Assembly (NCBI GenBank): GCA_031430035.1 | Contig: JANPAS010000083.1 | Coordinates: 43,370-107,369, forward strand | Length of the DNA: 64,000 nucleotides | Direction of reading: 5' to 3' | Origin: JASGCK01 sp031430035 | GTDB taxonomy: Bacteria; Pseudomonadota; Gammaproteobacteria; Burkholderiales; Burkholderiaceae_C | Part shown: positions 26,709 to 36,187 of the stretch, in pieces | Position numbering within the stretch: the stretch's first letter is position 1 | Layout of the letters: every line of letters starts with the position of its first letter | Made by a program: the position numbers and the translations under genes | The notes under the pieces: generated by a model | The model's database searches: none | What the model saw: only the letters and a program-made list of their open reading frames with translations | Told to the model about the DNA's origin: nothing

Positions 26709-27860
26709 ATGCGCCCATCATTGCCGAGCAATTTCCCTGAGGGTACGATATTCATAATCGATGGCCTCATGGCCGCATTTACCGTGGCTTTGATGTGCGC
26801 CGGTCGTTCAATCCGGTGCATATACGAGTGCAAGGAAATCCAATGGCGCAATGTTGACTTCGTCGCGCTGTATGATCTTTTGCTGGCAGATGTCGATATT
26901 CGGGAAAAACGAATTGAGCAGGTGCCCCATCCATATTTTCTCGAAGGCAGAAACCTGCTCGACACCATACGAAAACAACAGGTGTTCATTCGTGGTATCC
27001 GCGAACGGATAGCCCTTGATCCGAGCGAAACCTATTGCGGCTGTACGACCTCGTCAATTCTCCTGGGTAACAAGGATATAGTGCCTCATATCCTGATGGA
27101 TGAGGGGATGGACTCGCTCATGGCGAGACATCGCCTCTATAGTTTGGGACGCGCCAAGTGGAAAGATAGATTACGGGAAACCTTGGCAGGTTGGCTGGTG
27201 CCATTTCGATTTCATCGTGACACCCCCCAAATCACCATGGCTCGCGATGAGCACAGAGCAATCGTCCTTCGCAAAGATTACCGGGGTTTTCGGTCTCATC
27301 GCTTTGACCTGCTGACTGCTCCCCTGCTTGAGCATCTTGGGCATTCGAGCTTAAATGTATTGACCCTGGTGAAAGGGCCGCAGCATATGTCTGCGACCCC
27401 TCTGTCTGACAAGCAGGATGTTTACTTTAGATACGTGGAGTTCAACCTTCTGGCCATCAAGCGATTCATCGCTCTGCATCCTGCGTACGCCGACGCATGC
27501 TTTTACCTGAAGACCCACCCGAGCTTGGGCGTTGATTCACCCCTAGTGAATTCTTTGATTGCCACCCTCGCCAAGAATTCGATTTGTGCCAGAAATATTT
27601 GGGAGGGTTTGTCTTTTGAAGAGCTTCCCTCCATTCCTGCAGAGGCTTATCTGTCGACTGGGGGATTCAAGGCACTCCTGTCTCTGGACGCGTCGAGTAC
27701 TCTTTGGCATGTCGGCCACGATCCATCTCTGGAGTGCTATATGCCCCTTGATGACATCATCAGCTTGTCCCGTATCGACGGGTCTTCTGCGTTACTCCCT
27801 TTGCTGGCAGGGCAACGGGAACTTAACCGGATCAATGGCAATAACGTGAGATTTTATTAA
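26709..27860 (+). CDS. Unrecognised protein, possible polysialyltransferase-like glycosyltransferase
   Basis: 383 residues. I do not recognise this with certainty. IFIIDGLMAAFTVALM at the N-terminus, HILMDEGMDSLMARHRLY in the middle and FYLKTHPSLG, SFEELPSIPAEAYLSTGG and SLDASSTLWHVGHD in the second half resemble the layout of GT52/polysialyltransferase-type GT-B enzymes that use CMP-sugars. That would suit the CMP-ulosonate module upstream. There are no membrane segments. The alternative is another GT-B glycan enzyme. Confidence 0.5.
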   Translation: MRPSLPSNFPEGTIFIIDGLMAAFTVALMCAGRSIRCIYECKEIQWRNVDFVALYDLLLADVDIREKRIEQVPHPYFLEGRNLLDTIRKQQVFIRGIRERIALDPSETYCGCTTSSILLGNKDIVPHILMDEGMDSLMARHRLYSLGRAKWKDRLRETLAGWLVPFRFHRDTPQITMARDEHRAIVLRKDYRGFRSHRFDLLTAPLLEHLGHSSLNVLTLVKGPQHMSATPLSDKQDVYFRYVEFNLLAIKRFIALHPAYADACFYLKTHPSLGVDSPLVNSLIATLAKNSICARNIWEGLSFEELPSIPAEAYLSTGGFKALLSLDASSTLWHVGHDPSLECYMPLDDIISLSRIDGSSALLPLLAGQRELNRINGNNVRFY

Positions 27861-27864
27861 TTTT

Positions 27865-28968
27865 ATGAGTCTGAAAATAGATAAAGTCTGCTTCGTCATC
27901 GACAGCCCCATGAATGCCATGGTGGCGTCCCTGATCGCGCGAGATGCGTCCTTGGTCGAGGTCATTTATGCTTTTGACCCCCAACGCAAGGACATAGATG
28001 AATATTTGCAGGTGTCTCGTGCCCTGCTTTCCAACATTAAGCAACGTTCGGAATCGGTGATAGAGTTTGATTCCGTCCGCTTCTGGGGTGGCGAGAAGAA
28101 CGCGCTGCTTCCGGCCGCCCGAAAAGCCTTGGCGCCCCTAATTGAAGACCACGCAGAGGGAACCGTGTATTTCGGAAATTGCCTGACCAATCCGATCGCC
28201 CTGGCTTTGAAGCGCTTTGCCAAGGTCAATCACCTTTACCATGCGCCGGGTGATTTTGTGAGCATGTTGTTTCCACAAGGAAACCCGTTGAAATCAGGTC
28301 TCAAGAATTTGATAAAGCGGATTCTTGGCCTTGAACTCTACAAAATTGAGATCGGAGACTTTCCGGTCTATTCATTGCTGCACTTCGCCTCACAGAAGAA
28401 TTTCCAGCACGTAGATTTTAGGAATTTCTCTTCGGTGGCGGTCGAGACTGTCCTTGCTGAATTGAGCCGAGAACTGGATAGCCCGGGTAAAAATATCATG
28501 CTCTTGCTGGCGGGGGATGAGCCGGAACCGGGGGACAAGAACCCGTCGAATATCGCCAAATACCTGAAACCCCATTGCCAGGCAGTGGAAATCCTGATGG
28601 ATGCTGATGGGCTGGATAGCGCTACGCTGTGGGTCAAGGAGCACAAATCCTACTTTCCCCTGAGTAGCGAGGAACGGTCTCTGTTGGCCGGTGAATTTTC
28701 GAAACTGGGCTGTGCCGTACGCTTTGTCACCGATCATTTGCCCAAGGAGTACCGGTCTCTGCCAGGGGAATGCATTCTCAAGTACGGAAAGGTGGATTAC
28801 GTCGTCGCTGAGCCTTCTGCGTTTTTGTTCAATATCGCGAGCTCATTCGTCACGCCCATCGCAGCCGTAACTCCATTTGCGCCTTATCGGGATGAAGGGC
28901 AACTTGGACGCAATGCCGAATTTATGGCAATCAACCGTCTTCTCGTTCAACCTGCTCGTGTCTATTAA
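27865..28968 (+). CDS. Unrecognised protein, possible second polysialyltransferase-like glycosyltransferase
   Basis: 367 residues. Function not recognised directly. CFVIDSPMNAMVASLIARD at the start, VYFGNCLTNPIALALKRF and VNHLYHAPGDFVSML in the first half, and LWVKEHKSYFPLS followed by LPGECILKYGKVDYVV and AEPSAFLFNIASSF in the second half, fit a GT-B fold with a late KEH motif like sialyl- and polysialyltransferases. It lies directly after a protein of similar size and suspected fold, so the two may act on the same CMP-sugar. Confidence in the fold is moderate and in the donor low. Confidence 0.5.
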   Translation: MSLKIDKVCFVIDSPMNAMVASLIARDASLVEVIYAFDPQRKDIDEYLQVSRALLSNIKQRSESVIEFDSVRFWGGEKNALLPAARKALAPLIEDHAEGTVYFGNCLTNPIALALKRFAKVNHLYHAPGDFVSMLFPQGNPLKSGLKNLIKRILGLELYKIEIGDFPVYSLLHFASQKNFQHVDFRNFSSVAVETVLAELSRELDSPGKNIMLLLAGDEPEPGDKNPSNIAKYLKPHCQAVEILMDADGLDSATLWVKEHKSYFPLSSEERSLLAGEFSKLGCAVRFVTDHLPKEYRSLPGECILKYGKVDYVVAEPSAFLFNIASSFVTPIAAVTPFAPYRDEGQLGRNAEFMAINRLLVQPARVY

Positions 28969-28969
28969 T

Positions 28970-30166
28970 ATGTCTAAAAAAATCAGTCAATCGTTGGAGC
29001 GCTGGTTCCTGTCAAGAATCGCAGCCCGTCATGTTGGGGCTCTCGCAGCCGATCCCTTAGTGAAGTTGACAGTTATCGTTCCAAGTTATTGCAGACAGCC
29101 TTTCCTGCTAAGGCAGATCGTCTACTGGATGCACTCTCCAGTGAAAGTCATCATTCTGGATGGTTCGCCGGAGTCGCTGTCTTCACAACTGATTAAATCG
29201 GTGGAGACCCTCACGAACGTAACCTACCTGCATAATCCGGTCGGCTTTGTGGAGCGAGTGGCCGCGGCTGCGAGCATGATCGGTACTCCCTATGCGGTAT
29301 TGTTGGGTGATGATGAGTTCCACCTCCATAGCGGATTGCGAAACGCTGTTCAGCACTTGCAGGAAAATCCGAATGATGGCGGATGTATCGGACAGTCGCT
29401 CAAGTTTTTTATTTCGGAAAAAAATTCACAGACCGCCTATGGCTCAGGCTACTCTCATTTCAAATACGAGGTGCGGGCGGAAAATCTCCTTGAGCGTTTT
29501 AGGCATGCAATGGAGCACTACAATGCCGCGACTTGCTATGCCGTCTTGCGAACCGATGTCTGGAAGGATTCCTGGGCCTCCCTGCTGAAAACTTCCTGCA
29601 AGGATGTTTGCGAAGTTCAGCAAGCGCTGGCGACGTATAGTGCCGGGAAGTTTTCTACCGTAGCTCAGATATATTGGCTGCGCTCTTGCGAAAATGTATC
29701 GGTCACTGACCTCAATCACTTCAAAACGCTTTCCTTTCCAGCCTGGTGGACATCTGCGGCTTATGCCGACGAACGCCAGAAAATCGTAGCTGCGATCGCT
29801 GCCGTTATCCAGAAATATGCAGGCCTTCCAAGAGCGGAGGCCGAGTCTACGGCCCGCAACGGGCTAGAGGTGTTCAATCGTTTCCACCAACGCAGCTATC
29901 CTGCTCCAAGCTTGTTCAACCGGGCGAGAATGAAGGGCGTTCTGGTGGTCATTTTGAGGTCCGTCATGCCTGCAGGCTTCTACAGTGCGCTTAAAAACTG
30001 GGTCATGCCCAACGTGAAATTGGATCCGACCCAGTTTGCGGATATAGGCGGGAGGGAAGCCCTCTCCCAAGAAAAGTACGAAGATCTGTTCAAGTTTGAG
30101 GCTGAGACGGACAGGGAATTGCAGGGTGTCGAGTCCTTGATATTCGATTTTTACAAACACTATTGA
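28970..30166 (+). CDS. TIGR00180/TIGR04440-type glycosyltransferase
   Basis: 398 residues from ATG 28970, one base after the previous stop. The N-terminal GT-A-like part has LTVIVPSYCRQPFLLRQIVY and VKVIILDGSPESL, typical of this family, then YAVLLGDDEFH with the DD(E) metal motif. A C-terminal helical extension of about 150 residues follows. The family is found in O-antigen and capsule loci. Donor unknown. Confidence 0.8.
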   Translation: MSKKISQSLERWFLSRIAARHVGALAADPLVKLTVIVPSYCRQPFLLRQIVYWMHSPVKVIILDGSPESLSSQLIKSVETLTNVTYLHNPVGFVERVAAAASMIGTPYAVLLGDDEFHLHSGLRNAVQHLQENPNDGGCIGQSLKFFISEKNSQTAYGSGYSHFKYEVRAENLLERFRHAMEHYNAATCYAVLRTDVWKDSWASLLKTSCKDVCEVQQALATYSAGKFSTVAQIYWLRSCENVSVTDLNHFKTLSFPAWWTSAAYADERQKIVAAIAAVIQKYAGLPRAEAESTARNGLEVFNRFHQRSYPAPSLFNRARMKGVLVVILRSVMPAGFYSALKNWVMPNVKLDPTQFADIGGREALSQEKYEDLFKFEAETDRELQGVESLIFDFYKHY

Positions 30167-30184
30167 CCCGTGTGGATATAAACC

Positions 30185-31147
30185 ATGATGTCCGCTGAAT
30201 ACAAAACTGTACTAATTTCAGGCGCTGGGGAGCTCGGGTCGCGCTATCTGCAAAGCATGGTTTCCTGTGTCATCCCCTTAACAGTGTACCTGCACAGCGA
30301 CAATTTGCGATCCCTCGAACTTTGCCAGCAGCGCTGGGCGGATGTCGGTGGGGATACGTCACCTCATCGTCTGGTGATGTGTGAGAGCTTGGACTTCATA
30401 CCCGATCGGTTTGATCTCGTGATTGTTTCATCAACAGCCAAGAGCAGGCCATTGCTGGTCGATTCGATTGCGAAGCGGGCGCAGGTCAGCTATTGGCTCA
30501 TTGAAAAGATTTTAGCCCAGAGCGTTCCGGACATCGAGCAAATGCTGGCGAATGTGAGTACAGGGGCTCGAAGCTGGGTTAACTACTATATGCAGGCGGA
30601 TGCTTGGTATGCAGACATAAAAAACCATCTGCTACCCGGGACTCCGAAGCATATGAAGGTTGGTGGCGGCGATTGGGGGTTGGCTTGCAACTCGCTGCAC
30701 TTCATTCATCTTTACGCTTGGTTTTCGGAATCCCGCTTGGTTTCGCTGAATACCGATGGCCTGTCAGGGGAGGTGCACGAAAGCAAGCGGCTAGGGAACT
30801 GGGAAATTTACGGTGAGCTGAGCGCCGAATTTGACGATGGCGGCCGGCTGGACCTGCTGGCAGAGTCAGGCCCGGTTGGGTATTCCCTGTCATTGCAGGA
30901 TGGCCCTTACGCATGGCAGATTGACGAGCCCAGCGGCGTCGCGCGACGCTCGGATGGTTTGGAAATCAAAGGCCGAGTTCCTTATCAGAGCGAACGCAAG
31001 CTGGTGGAGGAAATCCTGACCAGCGGGGAGTGTCGTTTGCCGACTTTTGCGGCGGTCGCTGCTACGGATCAGCTTTTTGTCGGCGCGATGCTGAGCCATT
31101 GGCGACAGCACAAGGATCCGGCAGCGTTGCTGGTGCCCATTACTTGA
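30185..31147 (+). CDS. Gfo/Idh/MocA-like oxidoreductase (first of a pair)
   Basis: 320 residues. VLISGAGELGSRYLQSM is the Rossmann motif; YWLIEKILAQS holds the conserved Glu-Lys of the family; the C-terminal half is a beta-sheet domain (VGGGDWGLACNSLHFIHL contains the position of the catalytic His). These enzymes oxidise or reduce sugars with NAD(P). It is more divergent than its neighbour at 31187, with which it may form a heteromer or successive steps. Start ATG 30185; ATG 30188 is equally possible. Confidence 0.7.
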   Translation: MMSAEYKTVLISGAGELGSRYLQSMVSCVIPLTVYLHSDNLRSLELCQQRWADVGGDTSPHRLVMCESLDFIPDRFDLVIVSSTAKSRPLLVDSIAKRAQVSYWLIEKILAQSVPDIEQMLANVSTGARSWVNYYMQADAWYADIKNHLLPGTPKHMKVGGGDWGLACNSLHFIHLYAWFSESRLVSLNTDGLSGEVHESKRLGNWEIYGELSAEFDDGGRLDLLAESGPVGYSLSLQDGPYAWQIDEPSGVARRSDGLEIKGRVPYQSERKLVEEILTSGECRLPTFAAVAATDQLFVGAMLSHWRQHKDPAALLVPIT

Positions 31148-31186
31148 TCCGCTGGGTTTTGGTGAAGTTGATATGGAGGTATATAA

Positions 31187-32131
31187 GTGCGAACATGGCT
31201 GATTGGGGCAGGCCCTATGGGCAGGGATTACTACAAAGTGATGCAGGCTCTCGGAGAACCGGTAAAAGTCATTGGCCGGGGCGAGCAGTCAGCTGCTGAA
31301 TTCGAGGCGGCAACGGGTCAGTCCGTGACTCATGGCAGCTTGGATTTCATTCTTGAGAATGAGGGCGCACCGGAGCGGGCTATCGTTGCGGTCAGCATCG
31401 ACAACCTGTCTCAGGTCGCTTCGGCCCTGATTCGTGCTGGAACCAAGCGAATTCTCCTGGAAAAGCCGGGGGCACTAGACCGGGCTCAGCTCGCCGCCCT
31501 GGTAGTGTTGGCAGCAGCTCACGAGGTAACGGTGGTAATCGGCTACAACAGGCGCTTCCATGCTGCGACCCTAGCTGCAGAGGCGATGATCGCCGAAGAT
31601 GGGGGCGCGATCTCATGTCTGTTCGAATTCACCGAATGGGCTCATACCATCACGCCGCTCCGGCTTGCCGCCGCGACAAAGCAGAACTGGATGTATTCCA
31701 ATTCGTCTCATGTTTCCGATCTGGCGTTTTATCTGTGCGGCCTCCCCGCCGAACTGACTGCATACCATGGTGGTGGACTTGATTGGCATACCAGTGCCGC
31801 ACGTTTCGTCGGGGCCGGTATTACCGAACGGGGCGTGTTCTTTAGCTATCACGCTGATTGGGAAGCACCTGGGCGTTGGGGGGTCGAGGTGATGACGCGA
31901 AAGAGGCGCTTTATTTTCAGGCCCATGGAAAAGCTGCAAATCACGCCCATCGCCTCAACCGCGGTGGACATGGTGGCGCTGGACGATTCCCTCGATCAGA
32001 ACTATAAGCCTGGCTTGTTTCTACAAACCCAAGCCTTTTTAGCTGGCGATGACCGGAGATTCTGCAGTCTCGCTCAGCAGGAAAAAAACCTCGCTGTTTA
32101 TGGCAGGATGGCGGGCTACAATGACCGATAA
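31187..32131 (+). CDS. Gfo/Idh/MocA family oxidoreductase (second of a pair)
   Basis: 314 residues, starting at GTG 31187 with GGAGG about 13 bases upstream. WLIGAGPMGRDYYKVMQ binds NAD(P); ILLEKPGALDRAQL has the hallmark EKP; GYNRRFHAATLAAEAM and NSSHVSDLAFYLCGLP give the family's substrate-side motifs including the catalytic His. It probably acts on a sugar nucleotide or free sugar phosphate. A 39-base gap separates it from the first oxidoreductase and 44 bases from rfbG. Confidence 0.82.
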   Translation: MRTWLIGAGPMGRDYYKVMQALGEPVKVIGRGEQSAAEFEAATGQSVTHGSLDFILENEGAPERAIVAVSIDNLSQVASALIRAGTKRILLEKPGALDRAQLAALVVLAAAHEVTVVIGYNRRFHAATLAAEAMIAEDGGAISCLFEFTEWAHTITPLRLAAATKQNWMYSNSSHVSDLAFYLCGLPAELTAYHGGGLDWHTSAARFVGAGITERGVFFSYHADWEAPGRWGVEVMTRKRRFIFRPMEKLQITPIASTAVDMVALDDSLDQNYKPGLFLQTQAFLAGDDRRFCSLAQQEKNLAVYGRMAGYNDR

Positions 32132-32175
32132 GCGTTTGAAAAGTAAACCAATCGACAAAGAGGATCAGCGAGTGC

Positions 32176-33258
32176 ATGGGACAGTTTAAGGATATTTACC
32201 GAAACCGGCGGGTTCTGGTCACTGGCCATACGGGGTTCAAAGGGAGCTGGCTTTCATTGTGGCTGCAGGAATTGGGGGCTGTCGTAGCTGGCATTTCTCT
32301 GGCTCCTAATACTTCTCCCAATCATTGGAGTTTGCTTGGGCTCGATATTGACGACGACACCTGTCTCGATATTCGCGACCCGATCAAGCTACAAGAGGCG
32401 ATAGCCAGGCTGCAACCGGAAATCGTCTTCCATCTTGCCGCGCAGCCTCTGGTGCGGCAGTCCTACCGTGACCCCCTCGAAACCTGGGGCACTAATGTGA
32501 TCGGGACCGCGAATGTACTGGAGGCCTGCCGTCAAACCCAATCGGTTCGCGCCATCGTGCTTGTGACTTCCGACAAGTGCTATGAAAACGAGGAGTGGGC
32601 ATGGGGCTATCGGGAGAATGACCGACTGGGTGGTCACGACCCCTACAGTGCATCCAAGGCGGCGGCTGAAGTGGTTGCGGCGAGCTATAGAAATTCATTT
32701 TTTGATTCCCCTGACTCGCCATTGCTGGCTACTGCCCGGGCAGGCAATGTGATCGGTGGTGGCGATTGGTCCGTGGATCGTTTAATCCCCGACTTGGTCA
32801 GGTCGATCAACACCCAGGAGGTTCTAGAGATACGCTCCCCCAATGCCACCCGACCATGGCAGCACGTCCTAGAGTCATTAAGCGGGTATTTATTGCTGGG
32901 CCAGCAGTTGTTGGAAGGAAAGAGGGAGTTTGCCACGGCATGGAACTTCGGCCCCGCAGCGGAAGGCAATCGATCGGTAACCGAAGTACTTTCACGCCTC
33001 AATGGTGAATGGCCCGCCTTGCGCTGGCAACTCTCAGCATCGGTGCATTTGCATGAAGCCCAATTGCTTTACCTCGATAGCACCATGGCCCGCAGTCGAC
33101 TCAACTGGATGCCAGTGTGGGATTTCAACCAGGCATTATCGGCAACCGCAAGATGGTATCAATCCTGGATAGAGCGCACCGAAGTGGTTAGCCGCAAGCA
33201 GTTGTCCGACTATGTCGCGGCCGCCCAAGAGCAGGGTGTGGGCTGGAGTTGCTCGTGA
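32176..33258 (+). CDS. rfbG: CDP-glucose 4,6-dehydratase
   Basis: 360 residues. VTGHTGFKGSWLSLWLQELG (about 15-34) with the FKGSW variant is diagnostic of RfbG; LAAQPLVRQSY, VTSDKCYEN and DPYSASKAAAEV give the active site. It produces CDP-4-keto-6-deoxy-glucose from CDP-glucose supplied by rfbF (37786). It is split from rfbF and rfbH by about 4.5 kb of modifying genes, unlike the usual rfbF-G-H run. It overlaps the next gene by four bases (GTGA). Confidence 0.94.
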   Translation: MGQFKDIYRNRRVLVTGHTGFKGSWLSLWLQELGAVVAGISLAPNTSPNHWSLLGLDIDDDTCLDIRDPIKLQEAIARLQPEIVFHLAAQPLVRQSYRDPLETWGTNVIGTANVLEACRQTQSVRAIVLVTSDKCYENEEWAWGYRENDRLGGHDPYSASKAAAEVVAASYRNSFFDSPDSPLLATARAGNVIGGGDWSVDRLIPDLVRSINTQEVLEIRSPNATRPWQHVLESLSGYLLLGQQLLEGKREFATAWNFGPAAEGNRSVTEVLSRLNGEWPALRWQLSASVHLHEAQLLYLDSTMARSRLNWMPVWDFNQALSATARWYQSWIERTEVVSRKQLSDYVAAAQEQGVGWSCS

Positions 33259-33806
33259 AAATAGAGACGACTCCCTTGGACGGAGTGCTGGTCGTTGACC
33301 TTGAGAGGCGCAGCGATCCGCGCGGCATCTTCATGCGGGTATTTTGTGCTAACGAATTGGCGCAAGTGTTGGGTACTCGGCATGTTGTCCAGTCTAATCA
33401 TAGCTCTAATGCCGAGGTTGGCACGGTGCGAGGCATGCATTTTCAGCATCAACCGCATGCGGAAATGAAGCTGATTACCTGCCTCCACGGCTCGGTTTGG
33501 GATGTGACCGTGGATTTGCGCTCTGGCTCGCCGACATTCCTGCAATGGTTCGCTGTAGAATTGAGTAGTGAAACCCCGCGCCTTCTGGTCATACCGGAAG
33601 GGTGTGCCCACGGTTTCCAGGTGCTGCGCCCTCAAAGCGAGCTGCTTTATTTTCACACCGCTCCTTATACCCCTGAGGCTGAAGGGGGCGTGCGTCATGA
33701 TGATCCGGCATTAGGCATTCGGTGGCCCTTGCCGGTCTCGGAGGTCTCGCAACGAGACCGTGCCCATCTGTCGATAGGTTCTAAATTTACAGGAGTTGTT
33801 GTATGA
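33255..33806 (+). CDS. dTDP-4-dehydrorhamnose 3,5-epimerase-like protein, probably acting on a CDP-sugar
   Basis: 183 residues from GTG 33255 (GGAG six bases upstream; TTG 33249 is the alternative). Cupin of the RmlC family: DPRGIFMRVF, VRGMHFQHQPH with the catalytic His, DVTVDLRSGSP and IPEGCAHGFQVL. Position between rfbG and a C-methyltransferase suggests it epimerises C3 and/or C5 of CDP-4-keto-6-deoxy-glucose before or during C-methylation. The canonical dTDP enzyme is separately encoded at 54526. It overlaps the methyltransferase gene by four bases. Confidence 0.82.
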   Translation: MKIETTPLDGVLVVDLERRSDPRGIFMRVFCANELAQVLGTRHVVQSNHSSNAEVGTVRGMHFQHQPHAEMKLITCLHGSVWDVTVDLRSGSPTFLQWFAVELSSETPRLLVIPEGCAHGFQVLRPQSELLYFHTAPYTPEAEGGVRHDDPALGIRWPLPVSEVSQRDRAHLSIGSKFTGVVV

Positions 33807-35026
33807 AATGCAGGCACTGCAGGAAGGCACTCGAGAATGTCTTTCTCGACCTTGGATTCGCTCCACCTTCCAATGCGTATTTGACTGCACAACAGCTTGA
33901 TGCGCCAGAAGTGACCTTGCCTTTGAGGCTGTTCGTTTGTGATAGCTGCTGGCTTGTTCAGACACAGGATTTTTCGCGGCCGGAGGCATTGTTTGATTTT
34001 GACTACGCATACTACTCTTCGACTTCGCAGACTTGGTTAAATCATGCCAAGGAGTTCGTGAAAAACATCACCGAACGATTTAATTTGAATCGCAATAGCT
34101 TCGTAGTGGAAATAGCATCCAACGATGGGTACCTGCTGCGTAATTTTCTGGTTCCGGGCATTCCTTGTCTGGGAATTGAGCCGACCCAGGGCACGGCTGA
34201 AGTAGCCGAGAAACTGGGCATTCCGGTACTGAAAGAGTTTTTTAATAGCGAGCTGGCGCGCAGCCTAGCAGAAAAGAAAAAGGCGGACCTGATCGTCGGG
34301 AACAACGTATTTGCCCACGTCCCCGACATTAATGACTTTACGGTGGGGATGAGGGAACTTTTAAATAAAAATGGCGTTATCACGCTGGAATTTCCCCACC
34401 TGATGCAACTGATCGAACACATTCAGTTCGACACTGTTTATCACGAGCACTTTTCCTATCTCTCGCTCTACACGGTTGAGCGCATCTTTAAAGCGGCTAA
34501 TTTGCGCATCTGGGATGTAGAGCAATTGCCTACCCACGGCGGCAGCCTGCGTGTCTATGGGTGTCATGCAGATGACACTCGCGCTAGTACGCCTGCAGTG
34601 GCCGACTTGTTGGCTGAAGAAGTTCAGCATGGCCTGCAAACCTTGGCCACTTACCAAGACTTTCAGGTTCGTGCGAATAAAGTCAAGGACGACTTGCTGA
34701 GTTTTTTGCTCGAACAAAAACGTGTAGGTAAAAAAGTCGTTGCATACGGCGCTGCCGCTAAAGGAAACACCTTGCTCAACTACGCAGGTGTCAAACCAGA
34801 CCTTCTGTCTTTTGTCTGCGATGCCGCCCCAGCCAAGCAGGGTAAATACATGCCGGGCAGCCATATCCCCATCCTGCCGCCCAGTGTCCTGACAGCCAGC
34901 GCGCCTGATTATGTGCTTATCCTGCCGTGGAATATTGCGACGGAGGTTGTGCAGCAAAATGTAACGCTTGCGGCGCAAGGAGCGAAATTTATTACTGCTG
35001 TGCCACGGCTTACGATGCTCAATTGA
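33803..35026 (+). CDS. Sugar C-methyltransferase (TylC3/NovU type)
   Basis: 407 residues in the three-part layout of NDP-sugar C-methyltransferases: an N-terminal zinc domain (CRHC about 3-6 and CDSCW), a SAM domain with VVEIASNDGYLLRNF and IGNNVFAHVPD-like motif, and a C-terminal Rossmann-like domain with VVAYGAAAKGNTLLNY. These enzymes methylate C3 of 4-keto-6-deoxy sugars. With rfbG and the epimerase it should give a 3-C-methyl CDP-sugar; the Coxiella sugar virenose is made with a related enzyme. A 39-base gap precedes the aminotransferase. Confidence 0.87.
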   Translation: MKCRHCRKALENVFLDLGFAPPSNAYLTAQQLDAPEVTLPLRLFVCDSCWLVQTQDFSRPEALFDFDYAYYSSTSQTWLNHAKEFVKNITERFNLNRNSFVVEIASNDGYLLRNFLVPGIPCLGIEPTQGTAEVAEKLGIPVLKEFFNSELARSLAEKKKADLIVGNNVFAHVPDINDFTVGMRELLNKNGVITLEFPHLMQLIEHIQFDTVYHEHFSYLSLYTVERIFKAANLRIWDVEQLPTHGGSLRVYGCHADDTRASTPAVADLLAEEVQHGLQTLATYQDFQVRANKVKDDLLSFLLEQKRVGKKVVAYGAAAKGNTLLNYAGVKPDLLSFVCDAAPAKQGKYMPGSHIPILPPSVLTASAPDYVLILPWNIATEVVQQNVTLAAQGAKFITAVPRLTMLN

Positions 35027-35065
35027 CCTTCGACTCAGCTGTACCGACTCTGTATAAATAAGCCT

Positions 35066-36187
35066 ATGAGCAATCGAATTTACTACACGAAACCATCCAT
35101 AACAGAGCTGGAAGTGCGTTACGCCACTGACGCTGCACAAAACGGCTGGGGTGATCGTTGTTACGACTACATCAACCGCTTTGAAGATGCCTTCAAGCAA
35201 CACCTTGGGGTTAAATACGCCATTGCCACTTCCAGTTGCACCGGCGCACTTCACATGGGTTTGGCATCATTGGGTGTCGGCTCGGGTGACGAAGTGATTC
35301 TGGCAGACACTAACTGGATCGCCAGTGCTGCCCCCATCACCTATCTCGGGGCAAGCCCAGTATTCGTCGATATCCTGCCCGACACATGGTGCCTTGATCC
35401 GCAGCGCGTCCGAGAAGCGATCACGCCGAAAACGAAGGCCATTATTGCTGTGCATCTCTATGGGAATCTGTGCGAGATGGATGAATTGATGTCCATCTCT
35501 AAACATTATGGCATTCCGGTAATTGAGGACGCCGCCGAGGCAATAGGCTCGGTGTATCACGGCAAGCATGCGGGATCGATAGGCAGGTTTGGCGCATTCT
35601 CATTCCACGGTACAAAGACCATCACCACTGGTGAAGGCGGAATGTTTGTCACCAACGATGCAGACTTGTACGAGTACGTGCTGACGTTAAGTAATCATGG
35701 CCGTGCCAGGGGGCAAACGAAGCAGTTCTGGCCTGATATGGTGGGCTTTAAGTACAAAATTTCCAATGTGCAGGCGGCGATCGGTTGTGCCCAGATGGAG
35801 CGTGTCGGGGATCTTGTCGCGCGCAAGCGCGAGATTTTTTCCAACTACCGAAGGCTCCTAGAGCGGTTTCCGGACGTCGTGATCAATCCTGAGTTACCGA
35901 ATACCGTAAACGGCGCTTGGATGCCTAGTGCTGTCTTTACGTCGGCATCTGGCATTACTCGCGAACGGTTGCAAGCTGCGTTTGCCGCAGAAAGCATCGA
36001 CGCGCGCGTGTTTTTCAACCCCTTGTCTTCTTTGCCGATGTTCGTGGGGCAAAAGCAAAATCGATTTGCTTGGGATATTCCCAGTCGCGCCATTAATCTG
36101 CCGAGTTTCCATGACATGGAGTTTATCGACCAGGAGCGTGTCATCGATGTTATTGCCAAATTGCTGACAGAAGAGCGAACTCGATGA
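35066..36187 (+). CDS. DegT/DnrJ/EryC1/StrS-type sugar aminotransferase
   Basis: 373 residues. The PLP Lys is K184 in FHGTKTITTGEGG; TSSCTGALHMGL binds the phosphate and VIEDAAEAIGS contacts the pyridine nitrogen. Such enzymes aminate 4-keto (or 3-keto) NDP-sugars with glutamate. The C-methyltransferase before it and the N-formyltransferase after it suggest a CDP-4-amino-4,6-dideoxy-3-C-methyl-hexose. The formyltransferase start overlaps its stop by four bases. Confidence 0.9.
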   Translation: MSNRIYYTKPSITELEVRYATDAAQNGWGDRCYDYINRFEDAFKQHLGVKYAIATSSCTGALHMGLASLGVGSGDEVILADTNWIASAAPITYLGASPVFVDILPDTWCLDPQRVREAITPKTKAIIAVHLYGNLCEMDELMSISKHYGIPVIEDAAEAIGSVYHGKHAGSIGRFGAFSFHGTKTITTGEGGMFVTNDADLYEYVLTLSNHGRARGQTKQFWPDMVGFKYKISNVQAAIGCAQMERVGDLVARKREIFSNYRRLLERFPDVVINPELPNTVNGAWMPSAVFTSASGITRERLQAAFAAESIDARVFFNPLSSLPMFVGQKQNRFAWDIPSRAINLPSFHDMEFIDQERVIDVIAKLLTEERTR

